DNA of 64,000 bases from Methanimicrococcus blatticola (GTDB taxonomy: Archaea; Halobacteriota; Methanosarcinia; Methanosarcinales; Methanosarcinaceae). Positions within the stretch are counted from its first letter, which is position 1; every line of letters begins with the position of its first letter. The translations under genes and the position numbers were made by a program. Where the stretch lies: contig NZ_SNYS01000006.1 in assembly GCF_004363215.1 (NCBI RefSeq), positions 1 to 64,000 on the forward strand, given 5' to 3'. A model generated the notes under the pieces. That model did not search any database. It had not been told where the DNA came from and worked only from the letters and a program-made list of their open reading frames with translations. Of this stretch, positions 1-9,158 are shown in pieces.

Positions 1-427
1 AATGACGGATCGGGTCTGACACAAACGGAACAGAAGTTTGAAACGAATGAAGTGACCCTTAAAACGGCAGCGGAATTCGGATGGACAGTTAACGGGAAAA
101 AGTTTGCAGGATGGACGACAGATGCGGCAGGAAACACACCGGTTGCAGATCCGTTTATTATGCCTGCAGCAGCAACGACGGTTTACGCGAAATGGGCAGA
201 TGCAACAGAATACGCATTAACCTACGACAAAAATGACGGATCGGGTCTGACACAAACGGAACAGAAGTTTGAAACGAATGAAGTGACCCTTAAAACGGCA
301 GCGGAATTCGGATGGACAGTGGACGGAAAGAAGTTTGCAGGATGGACGACAGATGCGGCAGGAAACACACCGGTTGCAGATCCGTTTATTATGCCTGCAG
401 CAGCAACGACGGTTTACGCGAAATGGA
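1..427 (+). repeat. Near-identical 231-bp coding repeat, two copies
   Basis: The DNA from base 1 to about 196 is repeated at 232-427 with only a few substitutions, clustered where GTTAACGGG is replaced by GTGGACGGA. The copies encode two consecutive Listeria-Bacteroides repeats. Such high identity between tandem copies suggests recent unequal crossing-over or gene conversion, so copy number may vary between strains. Confidence 0.85.
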
Positions 428-1713
428 TCGCCGAATCCGACATCAGATACACCATCACATACAACCCGAACGGTGCCGATGGAACACCAACCCCTGTTGA
501 AGAAATCTATGGTTTCAAAGAAAACGTAAGAATTTACAACGCAGACGAACTCGGCTTTGCCAAATCAGGCGAGACATTCACCGGCTGGAACACAGCAGCA
601 GACGGAACAGGCACAACCTACCACATCAACCAGATGTTTGTAATCGAAGACGATTTAGAATTGTATGCGCAATGGTCAACAGAGAGTTTGTTCCGTGTCA
701 ACTACCATCCGAACGGAGCCGATAACGCTCAAGACACGAATCCGATGATTGTTTACTACAAAGATACGGAAAAAGCGGCCATAACACCTCCGGGTGAAAC
801 AGAAACCGGATTCAAAAAATTGAATATGAAGTTGAGCGGATGGAGTAAAACGACCACCGGAGAAGTTCTTTACAGAGCAAGTCAATCAGCAGATATGAGC
901 TTAGAAACAAGTCCGTTAGACTTGTACGCTTGCTGGACCCAGGGAGACTACAAAGTCACATATACAACAGACGGAAACCTTGAATCAGACGGCGACCAGC
1001 TTCCGGAAGGAAACTGGTACGATGAAGATGAACGTGTTGATGTTTCAAAAGGAACGGACATGATCAGAGTCGGTTACGAATATAACGGGTGGAAAGCAAA
1101 TACATTCGTTGATGTAGACCCGAGCAGTACAACTGATACGTTCACAGGTGATGGAACAGAATACTTCTACATGCCTGCTCAAGATGTGACCTTAAAAGCA
1201 GAATGGGTGGATCGAACGGGTGAAACATTCACCGTCATGTATGATGGAAATGGTTATTCAGGCACCGGAATTCCGTCAGATTCAACCTCGTACAAGTACA
1301 ACGAAAAAGTAACTGTTGAAAGCCATACTATGTCTTACAGCGGCTACAACTTCGTCGGTTGGTCAACAGAACAAAACGGCGGAACGGTTTATCAGCAGGA
1401 CCAGGAGTTCAGAATCACTAAAGATACGACACTCTACGCCAAATGGTCTAAGACAGGCGGTAACAACGGCGGAAACGACAATGGTTCAGCCGAAGTTGTT
1501 GATCCGGAGCAGCCGGAAAAACCGCACCCACCGGAAAAACCGGATGTGCCTGACAAACCCGGAAACTCTGATGAATCGACGCCCGGATATGAAGACAATG
1601 ACAATGCCGGAACAATAGCATTAATATTCGTGATTGCTTGGATGACAATTGCAATTGCAATATTTACATACAGATGGCGTGACGAAGATGAAAAAGACAG
1701 AGAAAACCGTTAA
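1..1713 (+). CDS. Surface protein with Listeria-Bacteroides (InlB B-type) repeats, 5' end outside window
   Basis: The frame is open from base 1, so the N-terminus and any signal peptide lie outside the window. The visible part holds about six repeats of the Listeria-Bacteroides / Flg_new type. Each has a GWT or GWS turn and ends in a motif such as YAKW, YAQW, YACW or KAEW. The first two repeats are almost identical in DNA with a 231-bp (77-residue) period, which points to recent duplication. A Pro/Glu/Lys-rich linker of about 50 residues (PEKPHPPEKP) follows, then a GYEDN motif, one membrane segment of about 20 residues, and a short charged cytoplasmic tail. This fits an archaeal cell-surface protein held by a C-terminal transmembrane anchor. 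The ligand is unknown. It ends with TAA inside a terminator hairpin. Confidence 0.85.
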   Translation, partial: NDGSGLTQTEQKFETNEVTLKTAAEFGWTVNGKKFAGWTTDAAGNTPVADPFIMPAAATTVYAKWADATEYALTYDKNDGSGLTQTEQKFETNEVTLKTAAEFGWTVDGKKFAGWTTDAAGNTPVADPFIMPAAATTVYAKWIAESDIRYTITYNPNGADGTPTPVEEIYGFKENVRIYNADELGFAKSGETFTGWNTAADGTGTTYHINQMFVIEDDLELYAQWSTESLFRVNYHPNGADNAQDTNPMIVYYKDTEKAAITPPGETETGFKKLNMKLSGWSKTTTGEVLYRASQSADMSLETSPLDLYACWTQGDYKVTYTTDGNLESDGDQLPEGNWYDEDERVDVSKGTDMIRVGYEYNGWKANTFVDVDPSSTTDTFTGDGTEYFYMPAQDVTLKAEWVDRTGETFTVMYDGNGYSGTGIPSDSTSYKYNEKVTVESHTMSYSGYNFVGWSTEQNGGTVYQQDQEFRITKDTTLYAKWSKTGGNNGGNDNGSAEVVDPEQPEKPHPPEKPDVPDKPGNSDESTPGYEDNDNAGTIALIFVIAWMTIAIAIFTYRWRDEDEKDRENR

Positions 1714-1727
1714 GCAACGGTTTTCTC
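1700..1727 (+). terminator. Perfect 12-bp hairpin overlapping the stop codon
   Basis: GAGAAAACCGTT at 1700-1711 is the exact reverse complement of AACGGTTTTCTC at 1716-1727, with loop AAGC. The gene's TAA stop is inside the hairpin. A very T-rich tract follows to about 1900, built from three degenerate copies of a TTTGTTTTATTCTCTGA-like unit. Together they look like a transcription terminator. Confidence 0.75.
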
Positions 1728-1961
1728 AAATTATTTTTGCTTTTCTTTTGATTTTCTGATTTGTCTTTATTTTATTTCATTTTTTGATTCAGTTTTCTTT
1801 TTTTGTATTCCCATTTAGTTTTTTGTTTTATTCTCTGAATCTTTTTTTGTTTTATTCTCAGATCTTTTTTCTGTTTTATTGTCTGATTTTTCGGTTTTAA
1901 TTTCTATAGCAGATTTATTTACCATCAAGTTCTAATAAACACCAATAAAATTGGTGAAATT

Positions 1962-2627
1962 ATGTCTGTTTTTATTCTTCTCAATTGTAAAACCTATGAC
2001 GAGGGAACCGGTGCAAACGCTGTTAAATTGGCGGAAGCTTGTCGTGATGTGGCAGAAAGCGCAGGTGTTGAAATTGCAATCGCGCCGCAGATTCCCGATA
2101 TTTTTCGCGTCGCGTCTGTGACAGATGTTCCTGTTTACTCTCAGCACATTGACGGCGCGGGTCCGGGAAGCCATACCGGAAAAGTGTATGTGAAATCGAT
2201 TCAAGAAGCCGGTGCTGTCGGCAGTTTGATCAATCATTCCGAACGCCGCTTAACGCTGGCAGAGATTGAAAGCGCGGCGGAAGCACTTAAAAAGAACGGC
2301 ATGAAAAGCGTGATTTGTACGAATAATATTGCAACGACGGCAGCAGCAGCAGCAATCGGACCGGAATATGTCGCGATTGAGCCGCCGGAATTAATCGGAT
2401 CCGGAATTCCGGTTTCAAAAGCAGACCCTGGTGTTGTGACCGGCTCTGTTGAAGCGGTGAAAAAGATTAATCCGAATGTGAAAGTGCTTTGCGGTGCCGG
2501 CATTTCAAAGGGCGAAGATTTGAAAGCGGCGTTGGAACTCGGGTCTGTCGGTGTTTTGCTGGCATCCGGCATTGTGAAAGCAGAAGATCCGAAAGCGGCG
2601 CTTTATGATTTGGTTTCATTGATTTAA
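1962..2627 (+). CDS. tpiA: Triosephosphate isomerase, archaeal short form
   Basis: Interconverts glyceraldehyde 3-phosphate and dihydroxyacetone phosphate in cytoplasmic gluconeogenesis/glycolysis. The 221 residues match the short archaeal tetrameric form. Catalytic residues are visible: Asn8 and Lys10 in LNCKTY, His92 in NHSERR and Glu140 in AIEPPELIGSG. The phosphate-binding glycines are in GAGIS near the C-terminus. The ATG is preceded by GGTGA, a good ribosome binding site. It stands just upstream of the CobW-type gene on the same strand with a gap of about 37 bases, so the two may be cotranscribed, although no functional link is known. Confidence 0.95.
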   Translation: MSVFILLNCKTYDEGTGANAVKLAEACRDVAESAGVEIAIAPQIPDIFRVASVTDVPVYSQHIDGAGPGSHTGKVYVKSIQEAGAVGSLINHSERRLTLAEIESAAEALKKNGMKSVICTNNIATTAAAAAIGPEYVAIEPPELIGSGIPVSKADPGVVTGSVEAVKKINPNVKVLCGAGISKGEDLKAALELGSVGVLLASGIVKAEDPKAALYDLVSLI

Positions 2628-2664
2628 TGAAAAATGAAATTCGAAAATTGAGGGAGGGAAGAGT

Positions 2665-3753
2665 GTGAGAGTGTTATTGATCGGCGGCTTTTTGGGAAGC
2701 GGTAAAACAACGACGGTTTTGAAACTGATTGACAAACTGACGGCCGACGGTAAAAAAGTGGCTTTGATTGTGAATGAAGTTGGTGAAATCGGCATTGACG
2801 GCGAAACACTTGAAACGGCGGGCATTCCTTCCAAAGAACTCACAAACGGCTGTATTTGCTGTTCTCTTGTGATTAACCTCAGGATTACGGTTTCTGAAAT
2901 TGCAGATATTTACAATCCCGATATTTTAATCATGGAGCCGACCGGTTTGTCTTTTCCGAGCCAGATTCGGGACGAGCTTTTGAACATGAATGTGATGATG
3001 TCTTTTGCACCGGTTGTGACGCTCGTTGATGTTTCGAGGCTGACGGCGGAAATGAATCAGATTCCGAAATTTGTGGAACAGCAACTGAAGGAAGCTGAAA
3101 TTATCGGCATCAATAAGATTGATTTGGCGGATGAAGACAAAATCAAAAGCATTGAATCCTTTTTGGACGAAATGAATCCGGACGCTTACATGATGCGTAT
3201 GTCAGCGGTAAATGATGACGGCGCGGTTGACAAGCTTTATGAATTGCTGATGCGCGAAGGGGAGGAGACCGTCAGCATGATTGATGCGGGAAAAGAGCCG
3301 AAATCAAAAGTGACGGAGAGTTTGAATTCGATTGAAATTTCAAACGTCAGTACTTATTCGGGATTATACAAAGCGTCCGGCGAATTGACCGTTAAAAACG
3401 CCGGAAAGCTTTTGGAAAACATTATTGCTGCTGTCGGCGCGGAAATTTCAAACGTCAATCCGTCTTTTGTCGGCCACGTCAAGATGGCGGTCAAAGTGGA
3501 TGACACGCTTGTGAAAGTCAGTCAAACGGCAGGCGCCGATGACAGAAAAATTGAAGCAGAATATATTCAGCAGGAAAAAACGGAGAATAACGGCAATTAC
3601 GAACTGCGCTTTTTAGCCGCGGTAACAAATGTCAAAAAAGAGAAGCTTGAAGAAATTATTGATCAGTCCGTGAGCATTTTCTTATCAGCGAAAAAACTGA
3701 CTTTTGAAAAACAGATTTTAAAAGACGACTCGAAAAAACCGATTGTCCTGTAA
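2665..3753 (+). CDS. CobW/P47K (G3E family) GTP-binding metallochaperone-like protein
   Basis: A 362-residue G3E-family P-loop GTPase. Walker A is GGFLGSGKTT at residues 7-16. The family's metal-binding CxCC motif is GCICCSL (Cys63, Cys65, Cys66). EPTG follows as the switch-like segment, and INKIDL is the guanine-specificity motif. G3E proteins deliver or insert metals (Zn, Co, Ni) or service cobalamin enzymes. With zinc- and corrinoid-dependent methyltransferases close by, a role in loading them is plausible but not shown. The start is GTG, preceded by GGGAGGGAAG. The C-terminal CobW_C domain is atypical: residues about 215-360 cannot be matched to a named domain by eye. Confidence 0.82.
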   Translation: MRVLLIGGFLGSGKTTTVLKLIDKLTADGKKVALIVNEVGEIGIDGETLETAGIPSKELTNGCICCSLVINLRITVSEIADIYNPDILIMEPTGLSFPSQIRDELLNMNVMMSFAPVVTLVDVSRLTAEMNQIPKFVEQQLKEAEIIGINKIDLADEDKIKSIESFLDEMNPDAYMMRMSAVNDDGAVDKLYELLMREGEETVSMIDAGKEPKSKVTESLNSIEISNVSTYSGLYKASGELTVKNAGKLLENIIAAVGAEISNVNPSFVGHVKMAVKVDDTLVKVSQTAGADDRKIEAEYIQQEKTENNGNYELRFLAAVTNVKKEKLEEIIDQSVSIFLSAKKLTFEKQILKDDSKKPIVL

Positions 3754-3782
3754 TAAAAAATCAAGTACAAGGGAGATTTAAA

Positions 3783-4289
3783 ATGCAGAACCGAATGAAA
3801 ACACATCAACTTACAGAGAAAGAAATCAATGATTTATTGGCCTACTCAATGGTCGGCCGGCTGGCAACTGTCAGTGCCGACGGGATTCCATACGTTATTC
3901 CCGTTCATTTCGCTTACGAAAATCAAAAAATCTACATTCACGGCTTGATTAAGGGTCAAAAATTGGATAATATTGCCGCCAACACAAACGTTTGTTTTGA
4001 AGTCGACCATTTTGAAACATTCATCATGCCGCCCGAAAACTCTCCCTGCGATGTGAATACACAATACCAAAGCGTCATCGTCATGGGAACGGCAAAACTG
4101 ATCGAAGGTGAAAAAGAGAAGACGGAAGCCTTGAATTATATTGTTGAAAAATACACGCCGCTTCTTGCCGGAATGCCGTTCGGAAACGCAATTAAAGCAA
4201 CGGCAGTCATTGAAATTACGGTAAAAGAAATTACCGGCAAATATTACAAAGACGAAGCGATAAAACCGCAAGAAATTGTTTTTGAATAA
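3783..4289 (+). CDS. Pyridoxamine 5'-phosphate oxidase-like flavin-binding protein (NimA-type)
   Basis: A 168-residue single-domain protein of the PNPOx-like split-barrel family, similar to NimA-type nitroreductases. It has the GRLATVSADGIPYVIPV strand pair that binds FMN phosphate, then IYIHGLIKGQKLDNI, a central NVCFEVDHF strand and VIVMGTAKLIE. These proteins bind FMN, F420 or haem; the substrate cannot be read from the sequence. The ATG follows GGGAG. It lies 29 bases after the CobW-type gene on the same strand. Confidence 0.82.
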   Translation: MQNRMKTHQLTEKEINDLLAYSMVGRLATVSADGIPYVIPVHFAYENQKIYIHGLIKGQKLDNIAANTNVCFEVDHFETFIMPPENSPCDVNTQYQSVIVMGTAKLIEGEKEKTEALNYIVEKYTPLLAGMPFGNAIKATAVIEITVKEITGKYYKDEAIKPQEIVFE

Positions 4290-4310
4290 TCATAAGAAAA
4301 AGGTGATTAC

Positions 4311-4739
4311 ATAAAGGAAATAGAATTATCAACGTTAATTAAAGTTGCAAGAGCCTGTTGGACAACAACTGTTGTTTTCTATGCAAGCAAGGCATATCAA
4401 TTATCAGATGACACTGTGTAGAATATTGGAAACCTCTACGATAGCTTGAAACAAAATTTATTTGAAACAGATGCTTTAATGTTATTGTTAATTATAGGTG
4501 TTTTAATAATCTCAATTGCATCACTAATTCTTTTAATTGCATCTTGTATTTTGTTATCTTATCTCGAAAAATGGATAGATGATATCGAAAAAAAGCAAAA
4601 AGATGATGAAGTTGTTTTGCTTGAAGAAGATGACTTTTCGGACCGATTGAAAAATTCAGTAATAACCCATCCTTTCCAATATACTTGGGCAGTTATTTTC
4701 CTTTCATTACTTGGAATTATTTGGATATTACTGTTATAA
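4311..4739 (+). CDS. Small membrane protein; conventional frame 4446-4739, possible amber-containing extension from 4311
   Basis: The safely open frame is 97 residues from a TTG at 4446 and has two hydrophobic segments (about residues 12-35 and 78-97) flanking a charged, acidic loop. Reading upstream in the same frame, the only stop before the preceding gene's TAA is a TAG at 4419-4421. The sequence beyond it looks like protein, with ARACWTTTVVFYASKAYQLS in it. A strong AGGTGA site at 4301-4306 is placed as if to start translation at 4311, but that codon is ATA, not ATG. Either the product starts at the weak TTG, or it is a longer protein with pyrrolysine at the amber and a rare start, or the gene is decaying. 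No family was recognised. Confidence 0.5.
4419..4421 (+). other. In-frame TAG in small membrane-protein locus
   Basis: The TAG is in frame with the 97-residue frame downstream and with about 36 codons upstream that contain no TAA or TGA. It is a possible pyrrolysine codon, less convincing than those in the GLUG genes because the upstream part lacks an ordinary start codon. Confidence 0.4.
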
Positions 4740-4764
4740 GAGATAAATAAAGAAAACAGAATAA

Positions 4765-4784
4765 GAAAAGGCAATCGCCTTTTC
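4765..4784. terminator. Bidirectional hairpin terminator
   Basis: GAAAAGGC (4765-4772) pairs with GCCTTTTC (4777-4784) around loop AATC, followed by TCTTTTTTAATT. It sits between two convergent genes, the small membrane protein on + and mtaA on -, and can serve both. Confidence 0.7.
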
Positions 4785-4809
4785 TCTTTTTTAATTAAGT
4801 TAAAACAAA

Positions 4810-5823
4810 TTACTGGAAGTATTTGTCTCTGGCAGCGACCATTGCTTTAATGTTTGCTGTCGGGGTCATCGGTGCGATACCGCAGCCGGGTGCGAGAACA
4901 GCAACGCCTGCGTCAAGCGCGTGGTTGACGGCTTCGGTGACTTTTGCTTCGTCGCCGCTCAAGAGAACGAACGGACTGGAAACATTGCCGACCATAACAG
5001 CGCGTCCTTTTGTCTTTTCGACAGCACCTTTGACGTCTTCAACTTTTTCTTCAACGCTGAGACCTTTGCAGTGGCAGTCGGCCATGTAGTCGAGAATTGC
5101 TGTCACGTTACCGCAGACGTGGAGAACGACGGGTGCGTTGACTTTGTCGGCGAATTCTGTGATTGTGCCCATGAGTTTGTCATGGAAGTCCTGCGGGCTC
5201 ATTAAGTCAGGAGAAGAAACGGGATCAGCGATACAGATAACGTCTGCGCCTGCTTCAACCATCAAGTTTGCGTATTCAATTGCGGCTTCATTTGCAAAAG
5301 CATTTGCTTTGGCGAGCGCATCGGGGTTCTTGATGGACCATTTCATATAAGATTTAACGCTGACAAGGTCTGATGCGAGTGTGATCGGACCTTCCATGCC
5401 GCCGATGATCGGAACATCGGGGCCGATTCTTGCGCGGATGTCTTTGATTGCTTCAATCACAGCAGGAATTCTGCCGGCGGATTTTAAGTCCGGCTTGGTT
5501 GCTGCGTCGAGCATTTCGGGCTTTTCGTACGGGTGAGCGATAACAGAGGGTTGTCTGTTCTTTGTGCCCATGTTGATTTCACAGCCCATTGCTTCTGCGA
5601 GAACTGTCAAACAGTACGGAACACGAACAGCTTCAAGGCCTGCGATTTCGTGCGCCGCGATTGCGAGGTCTGCCATCATCTTGGCGTCAGACTGGGATTC
5701 CGGCCACGGAGCGTTGACAGCATCCATTAATTCGACAGTACCGGTCTGTGTCACGGAGACGCAGGGTGTTTTCTCAACAGCTTCGCCATTTAAGGCTTTA
5801 AGTAAGTTCTCTTTGAGTGTCAT
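4810..5823 (-). CDS. mtaA: Methylcobamide:coenzyme M methyltransferase, MtaA/MtbA type
   Basis: Transfers the methyl group from a methylated corrinoid protein to coenzyme M, the last step before methyl-CoM reductase. The protein belongs to the uroporphyrinogen-decarboxylase-fold methyltransferase family and is about 337 residues long. The zinc site His-X-Cys...Cys is visible as VVLHVCGN in the middle and APGCGIAP near the C-terminus. The start was set at ATG 5823 (MTLKENLLKALNG), which matches the family N-terminus; the open frame runs nine codons further upstream. Because two methanol mtaCB operons lie nearby it is called MtaA. The methylamine-specific MtbA is closely related and cannot be excluded by eye. 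Confidence 0.83.
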   Translation of the reverse strand: MTLKENLLKALNGEAVEKTPCVSVTQTGTVELMDAVNAPWPESQSDAKMMADLAIAAHEIAGLEAVRVPYCLTVLAEAMGCEINMGTKNRQPSVIAHPYEKPEMLDAATKPDLKSAGRIPAVIEAIKDIRARIGPDVPIIGGMEGPITLASDLVSVKSYMKWSIKNPDALAKANAFANEAAIEYANLMVEAGADVICIADPVSSPDLMSPQDFHDKLMGTITEFADKVNAPVVLHVCGNVTAILDYMADCHCKGLSVEEKVEDVKGAVEKTKGRAVMVGNVSSPFVLLSGDEAKVTEAVNHALDAGVAVLAPGCGIAPMTPTANIKAMVAARDKYFQ

Positions 5824-6064
5824 GATTTTCAATCCTTCAAAAATTGTCAATTACCCTATAACTTTTAGATTATTAATTGTTACGGACGGGCAATGTAAAT
5901 TAGCATCCCAAATAGAAAATGACAATGTGATTATAAAAATTTTGTCATACCTTGATTCCGAGAGCAAGACGAAAATAAGAACCGAAAAAGAATGAATTAA
6001 TAGATGAACGGAATGAAATAAAGAAAGGAAAATGAAAAAAATAATAAATAAAAAAAGATGAGTT

Positions 6065-7495
6065 TTAAGTTGCTGTCGCCAACGTTTCTCTTCTCAAATT
6101 TTCTTCTTTTTCCATCGCCGTCAGCTTCTTCATTTCGCGATAAACGAAAACAAAAGCAATAACCGCCGAAACGCCGTCAGCAATCGGACCGGCATACAAA
6201 ATACCGTCAATTCCGAAATAAATCGGGAGGATAATAAGCAGCGGAATCAATAAAATGACCTGACGGATCATCGCAAGGAAAATGCCTTTGTGCGACTTTC
6301 CGATGGCGGTGAAAAGGATAGATGACGCCGGCTGAATGCCGACGACGATCATCATTAAGAGGAAAATCCGGCAGAAGCGAATGGCGAATTCGAAATAAAG
6401 TTCACTGCCGTCACCGAATATCTGAATGATCTGAAGCGGGAACAGTTGGAAGCACAGGAATGAAACAAATGAAATGGCAAGCGAAATGCTGACGACGAGT
6501 TTGAAAACTTCTTTTACGCGCCCGTAATTTTTCGCGCCGTAATTGAATCCCGCAATCGGCTGCCCGCCTTGGGCGATACCGATAATAATTGAAATGAAAA
6601 TCATGCTGACTTTTGAAATAACGCCGGCAACCGCGAGCGGAATTTCACTGCCGTAAACGGACATTGCGCCGTAATAAGTAGCGGTGTTGTTGAGAACGAT
6701 TTGAACAACCATCATCGCAAGCTGATTTAAACAGCTGGAAGCCCCGAGATAAAGAATCGGCTTAACAATGCCCCATTTTAAAAGAAAATCATTTTTGCCG
6801 ATTGAAATCGTTTTCATTTTTCTGAAATAAACTGCGGCCATCAAACAGGAAACAATTTGACTGATGACGGTTGCCCAAGCGGCCCCGGCAATTCCCATGT
6901 CAAATCCGAAGATAAAAACGGCATCTAAAATGACGTTTAAAACGGCACCGATTAAAAGACAATACATGGAATATTTCGGGCTGCCGTCGGCGCGAATCAT
7001 GTTGCTGGCACCGGTTGAAAAAATCAGGAATAAAATACCGTAAGAGGTGATTGAAATGTATTCAAGCGCGAGCGGGAAAACAAGTTCTGTTGCCCCGAAC
7101 AGCCCGGTCAGCGATTCCAAAAACAAATGAATCACGATCAGCATCACCAAGCCGGATGCGGTTAACAAAAAAAGCGCGTTTCCGACAACTTTTTTCGCGC
7201 GCTCTTTGTTGCCTGCGCCAAGATAAAGATTGAAATTAGAAGCACCGCCGACACCGAATAAAAGACCGAGTGCCGTTGCAATCGTTACGAGCGGAAACGC
7301 CACATTTGTCGCTGCGTTGCCGAGCATGCCGACGCTTTGGCCGATGAAAATTTGGTCAACAATATTGTAAAGAGCACCGACGAGCATCGCAATAACACTG
7401 GGAACGGCGAATTTGAACAATAATTTTTTGACATCTTCCGTCCCGAGGATATTTCCTCCCGTATTTGATTTCATCTCGCTCATAACTGTCACCAA
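6065..7495 (-). CDS. MATE family multidrug/cation exporter
   Basis: A 476-residue polytopic membrane protein with about twelve hydrophobic helices in two homologous halves, typical of the MATE family. Recognisable segments include LFKFAVPSVIAMLVGALYN, the VDQIFIG motif near the start of the first half, and GIAQGGQPIAGFNYGA in the second half. MATE proteins expel cationic compounds using a Na+ or H+ gradient. The substrate is unknown. The first Met may be at 7483 or 7474 rather than 7495, because the residues before NTGGNILG are not conserved. Confidence 0.9.
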   Translation of the reverse strand: MVTVMSEMKSNTGGNILGTEDVKKLLFKFAVPSVIAMLVGALYNIVDQIFIGQSVGMLGNAATNVAFPLVTIATALGLLFGVGGASNFNLYLGAGNKERAKKVVGNALFLLTASGLVMLIVIHLFLESLTGLFGATELVFPLALEYISITSYGILFLIFSTGASNMIRADGSPKYSMYCLLIGAVLNVILDAVFIFGFDMGIAGAAWATVISQIVSCLMAAVYFRKMKTISIGKNDFLLKWGIVKPILYLGASSCLNQLAMMVVQIVLNNTATYYGAMSVYGSEIPLAVAGVISKVSMIFISIIIGIAQGGQPIAGFNYGAKNYGRVKEVFKLVVSISLAISFVSFLCFQLFPLQIIQIFGDGSELYFEFAIRFCRIFLLMMIVVGIQPASSILFTAIGKSHKGIFLAMIRQVILLIPLLIILPIYFGIDGILYAGPIADGVSAVIAFVFVYREMKKLTAMEKEENLRRETLATAT

Positions 7496-7667
7496 AGGTC
7501 AATCATTTGTTTTTAAAAAGAAAACGATCGAAAGATCAAAAGAAAAAACAAAATAAACAGGACAAACAAATATTAAGGGTATATAAATACTATCCGATTT
7601 CGCATACCTGAACCGCAGAAGAAATCAGTGTAATTGTTATAAAAAAGATGTTATAAAAAAAAGAATT

Positions 7668-7688
7668 GGCGAACAAAAATTGTTCGCC
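7668..7688 (-). terminator. Perfect 9-bp hairpin terminator of mtaCB operon 1
   Basis: GGCGAACAA (7668-7676) pairs with TTGTTCGCC (7680-7688). In minus-strand sense it is followed by a run of T residues. It lies about 70 bases after the mtaB1 stop codon. Confidence 0.75.
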
Positions 7689-7760
7689 GGGAGGTTAAAA
7701 TTAAACAAGAAATCTCTTGTTTCAAAAACATTAAATTTACAAATTGGTTTACAAGCCAGT

Positions 7761-9146
7761 TTACAAGCTGTAGTTTTCCGGCTTGAAAACGGCGACTTCT
7801 TTGGTGTATTTTGCCATGCAGTCTTCGATGAACTTTGAGCTCTCGGTGGGGAGGGCTGCAAGATCTGCTTTGATTTTGTTCAAAGCATTGGTTTCGAATT
7901 TTGTCAAAACAAGTTTACCGCCGTCAATACCTTCCTGAACAATAGTGCAGCAGGTTTCTGCGGCTGCTTTTGCGCGGAGGTACGGGTCGTTGCCGTTTGC
8001 TGCGATTGCTTCACCGACACGGTAAGCGTTGTCGTAAGCAAGAACGTACGGCTGCGGGTCTCTGTATTTGTCGGAAAGCATGAGCAAGTCTCTGAGGACT
8101 TTTTCGTTGCCTGTTCTGAGCGCGGTGTTCATTAAAGCGCAGTCATAGGCGAGGGTTTCAACCCAAACCTGAACAGTTGTACCGCCGAATTCACCGTGGT
8201 ATTCAACAGATTCGTTGGACCACATGTCACAGCATTGCATTGCGAGGTTACCCATCACGTCAGAGTGTGCGCAGGTTGAGGATTTACCTTCCTGTGTAAT
8301 CGGGACGCCTGAAATGGCTTTGATGATGATGTTTTCATAACCGCAGTCTTTACCGGGACCGGTTGCGCCTGCTTCATAGGCGGCAAGAGATCTGCCGGCA
8401 GAAATGCAGCGGGCAACGATGGCTGTTGTGTGCGCCAAGTTTTTGTCCAAAAGACCGCCTGCAATAAACATAGCGGTGTTGGCTTGAGAACAGTCGGTAT
8501 CACCGGCAGAAACGACATTGTTTTTCTTGGCAATGTCTGTAATTCCTTGCCAAATGAAATCCATATCGTTTGTTCCGAGAACGCCGATGGAGAAAAGCAT
8601 ACCGGCAGTGTCGTCACGAACGATTGAGTAGTCGAAAACTTCCTTGCCGCCCATGGATTCAATGGACAGAAGGTCAGCGCCTTGTGCAGCACACTGGTCA
8701 AAAGATTCCAAGATCTCAGGTGCTTTGGAGCGGAGCGCTAAGTATTCGCGGTCTTCTCTTAAGTCGGCAATGGTGTGTCTGAGAGCACATTTAATGCCGT
8801 ATTCTTCGTGGTATTCTTCCATGATGGATTTCTGAACATGTGCGACTTCTGCGCCGACGTCGGGCTTTACAGTAAGCTGCTGAACGTGTTCTGTTTCCAA
8901 GACGACTGCGGGCGCACCGATCTGGACGAGTCTTGCCATTGAGTCTTTGGTAATTCTTTCATATTCCTTGACGAGTGCTTCTTTGGAAACACTGGCTTGA
9001 GGTCTCGGAGCGTAGTTTAATTCAGGAATTGTGTAGCCTGCGCCGATTTCAAGGCCGAGGCCTGCTTTGACGGGGAACTTACATTTTCCGAAAATCATTT
9101 CATCTGCGTTGGCGTACGCCATCTTTGTGTATCTGTTAATTGCCAT
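7761..9146 (-). CDS. mtaB: Methanol:corrinoid protein methyltransferase, copy 1
   Basis: Activates methanol with zinc and methylates the corrinoid on MtaC. The 461 residues match MtaB over the full length, starting with TKMAYANADEM. The three zinc ligands of the family are present: Glu163 in SIESMGGKE, Cys219 in AGDTDCSQAN and Cys268 in GPGKDCGYE. Translation starts 12 bases after the mtaC1 stop with a perfect AAGGAGG site, so the pair is translationally close. A second, closely similar copy is at 20874-22262. Confidence 0.96.
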   Translation of the reverse strand: MAINRYTKMAYANADEMIFGKCKFPVKAGLGLEIGAGYTIPELNYAPRPQASVSKEALVKEYERITKDSMARLVQIGAPAVVLETEHVQQLTVKPDVGAEVAHVQKSIMEEYHEEYGIKCALRHTIADLREDREYLALRSKAPEILESFDQCAAQGADLLSIESMGGKEVFDYSIVRDDTAGMLFSIGVLGTNDMDFIWQGITDIAKKNNVVSAGDTDCSQANTAMFIAGGLLDKNLAHTTAIVARCISAGRSLAAYEAGATGPGKDCGYENIIIKAISGVPITQEGKSSTCAHSDVMGNLAMQCCDMWSNESVEYHGEFGGTTVQVWVETLAYDCALMNTALRTGNEKVLRDLLMLSDKYRDPQPYVLAYDNAYRVGEAIAANGNDPYLRAKAAAETCCTIVQEGIDGGKLVLTKFETNALNKIKADLAALPTESSKFIEDCMAKYTKEVAVFKPENYSL

Positions 9147-9158
9147 TTTGCTGCCTCC

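Noticed and set aside
4310-4320. Start of the small membrane protein at a normal ATG
   Set aside because: There is no ATG in frame between the preceding stop and the TAG; the codon at the expected distance from AGGTGA is ATA.
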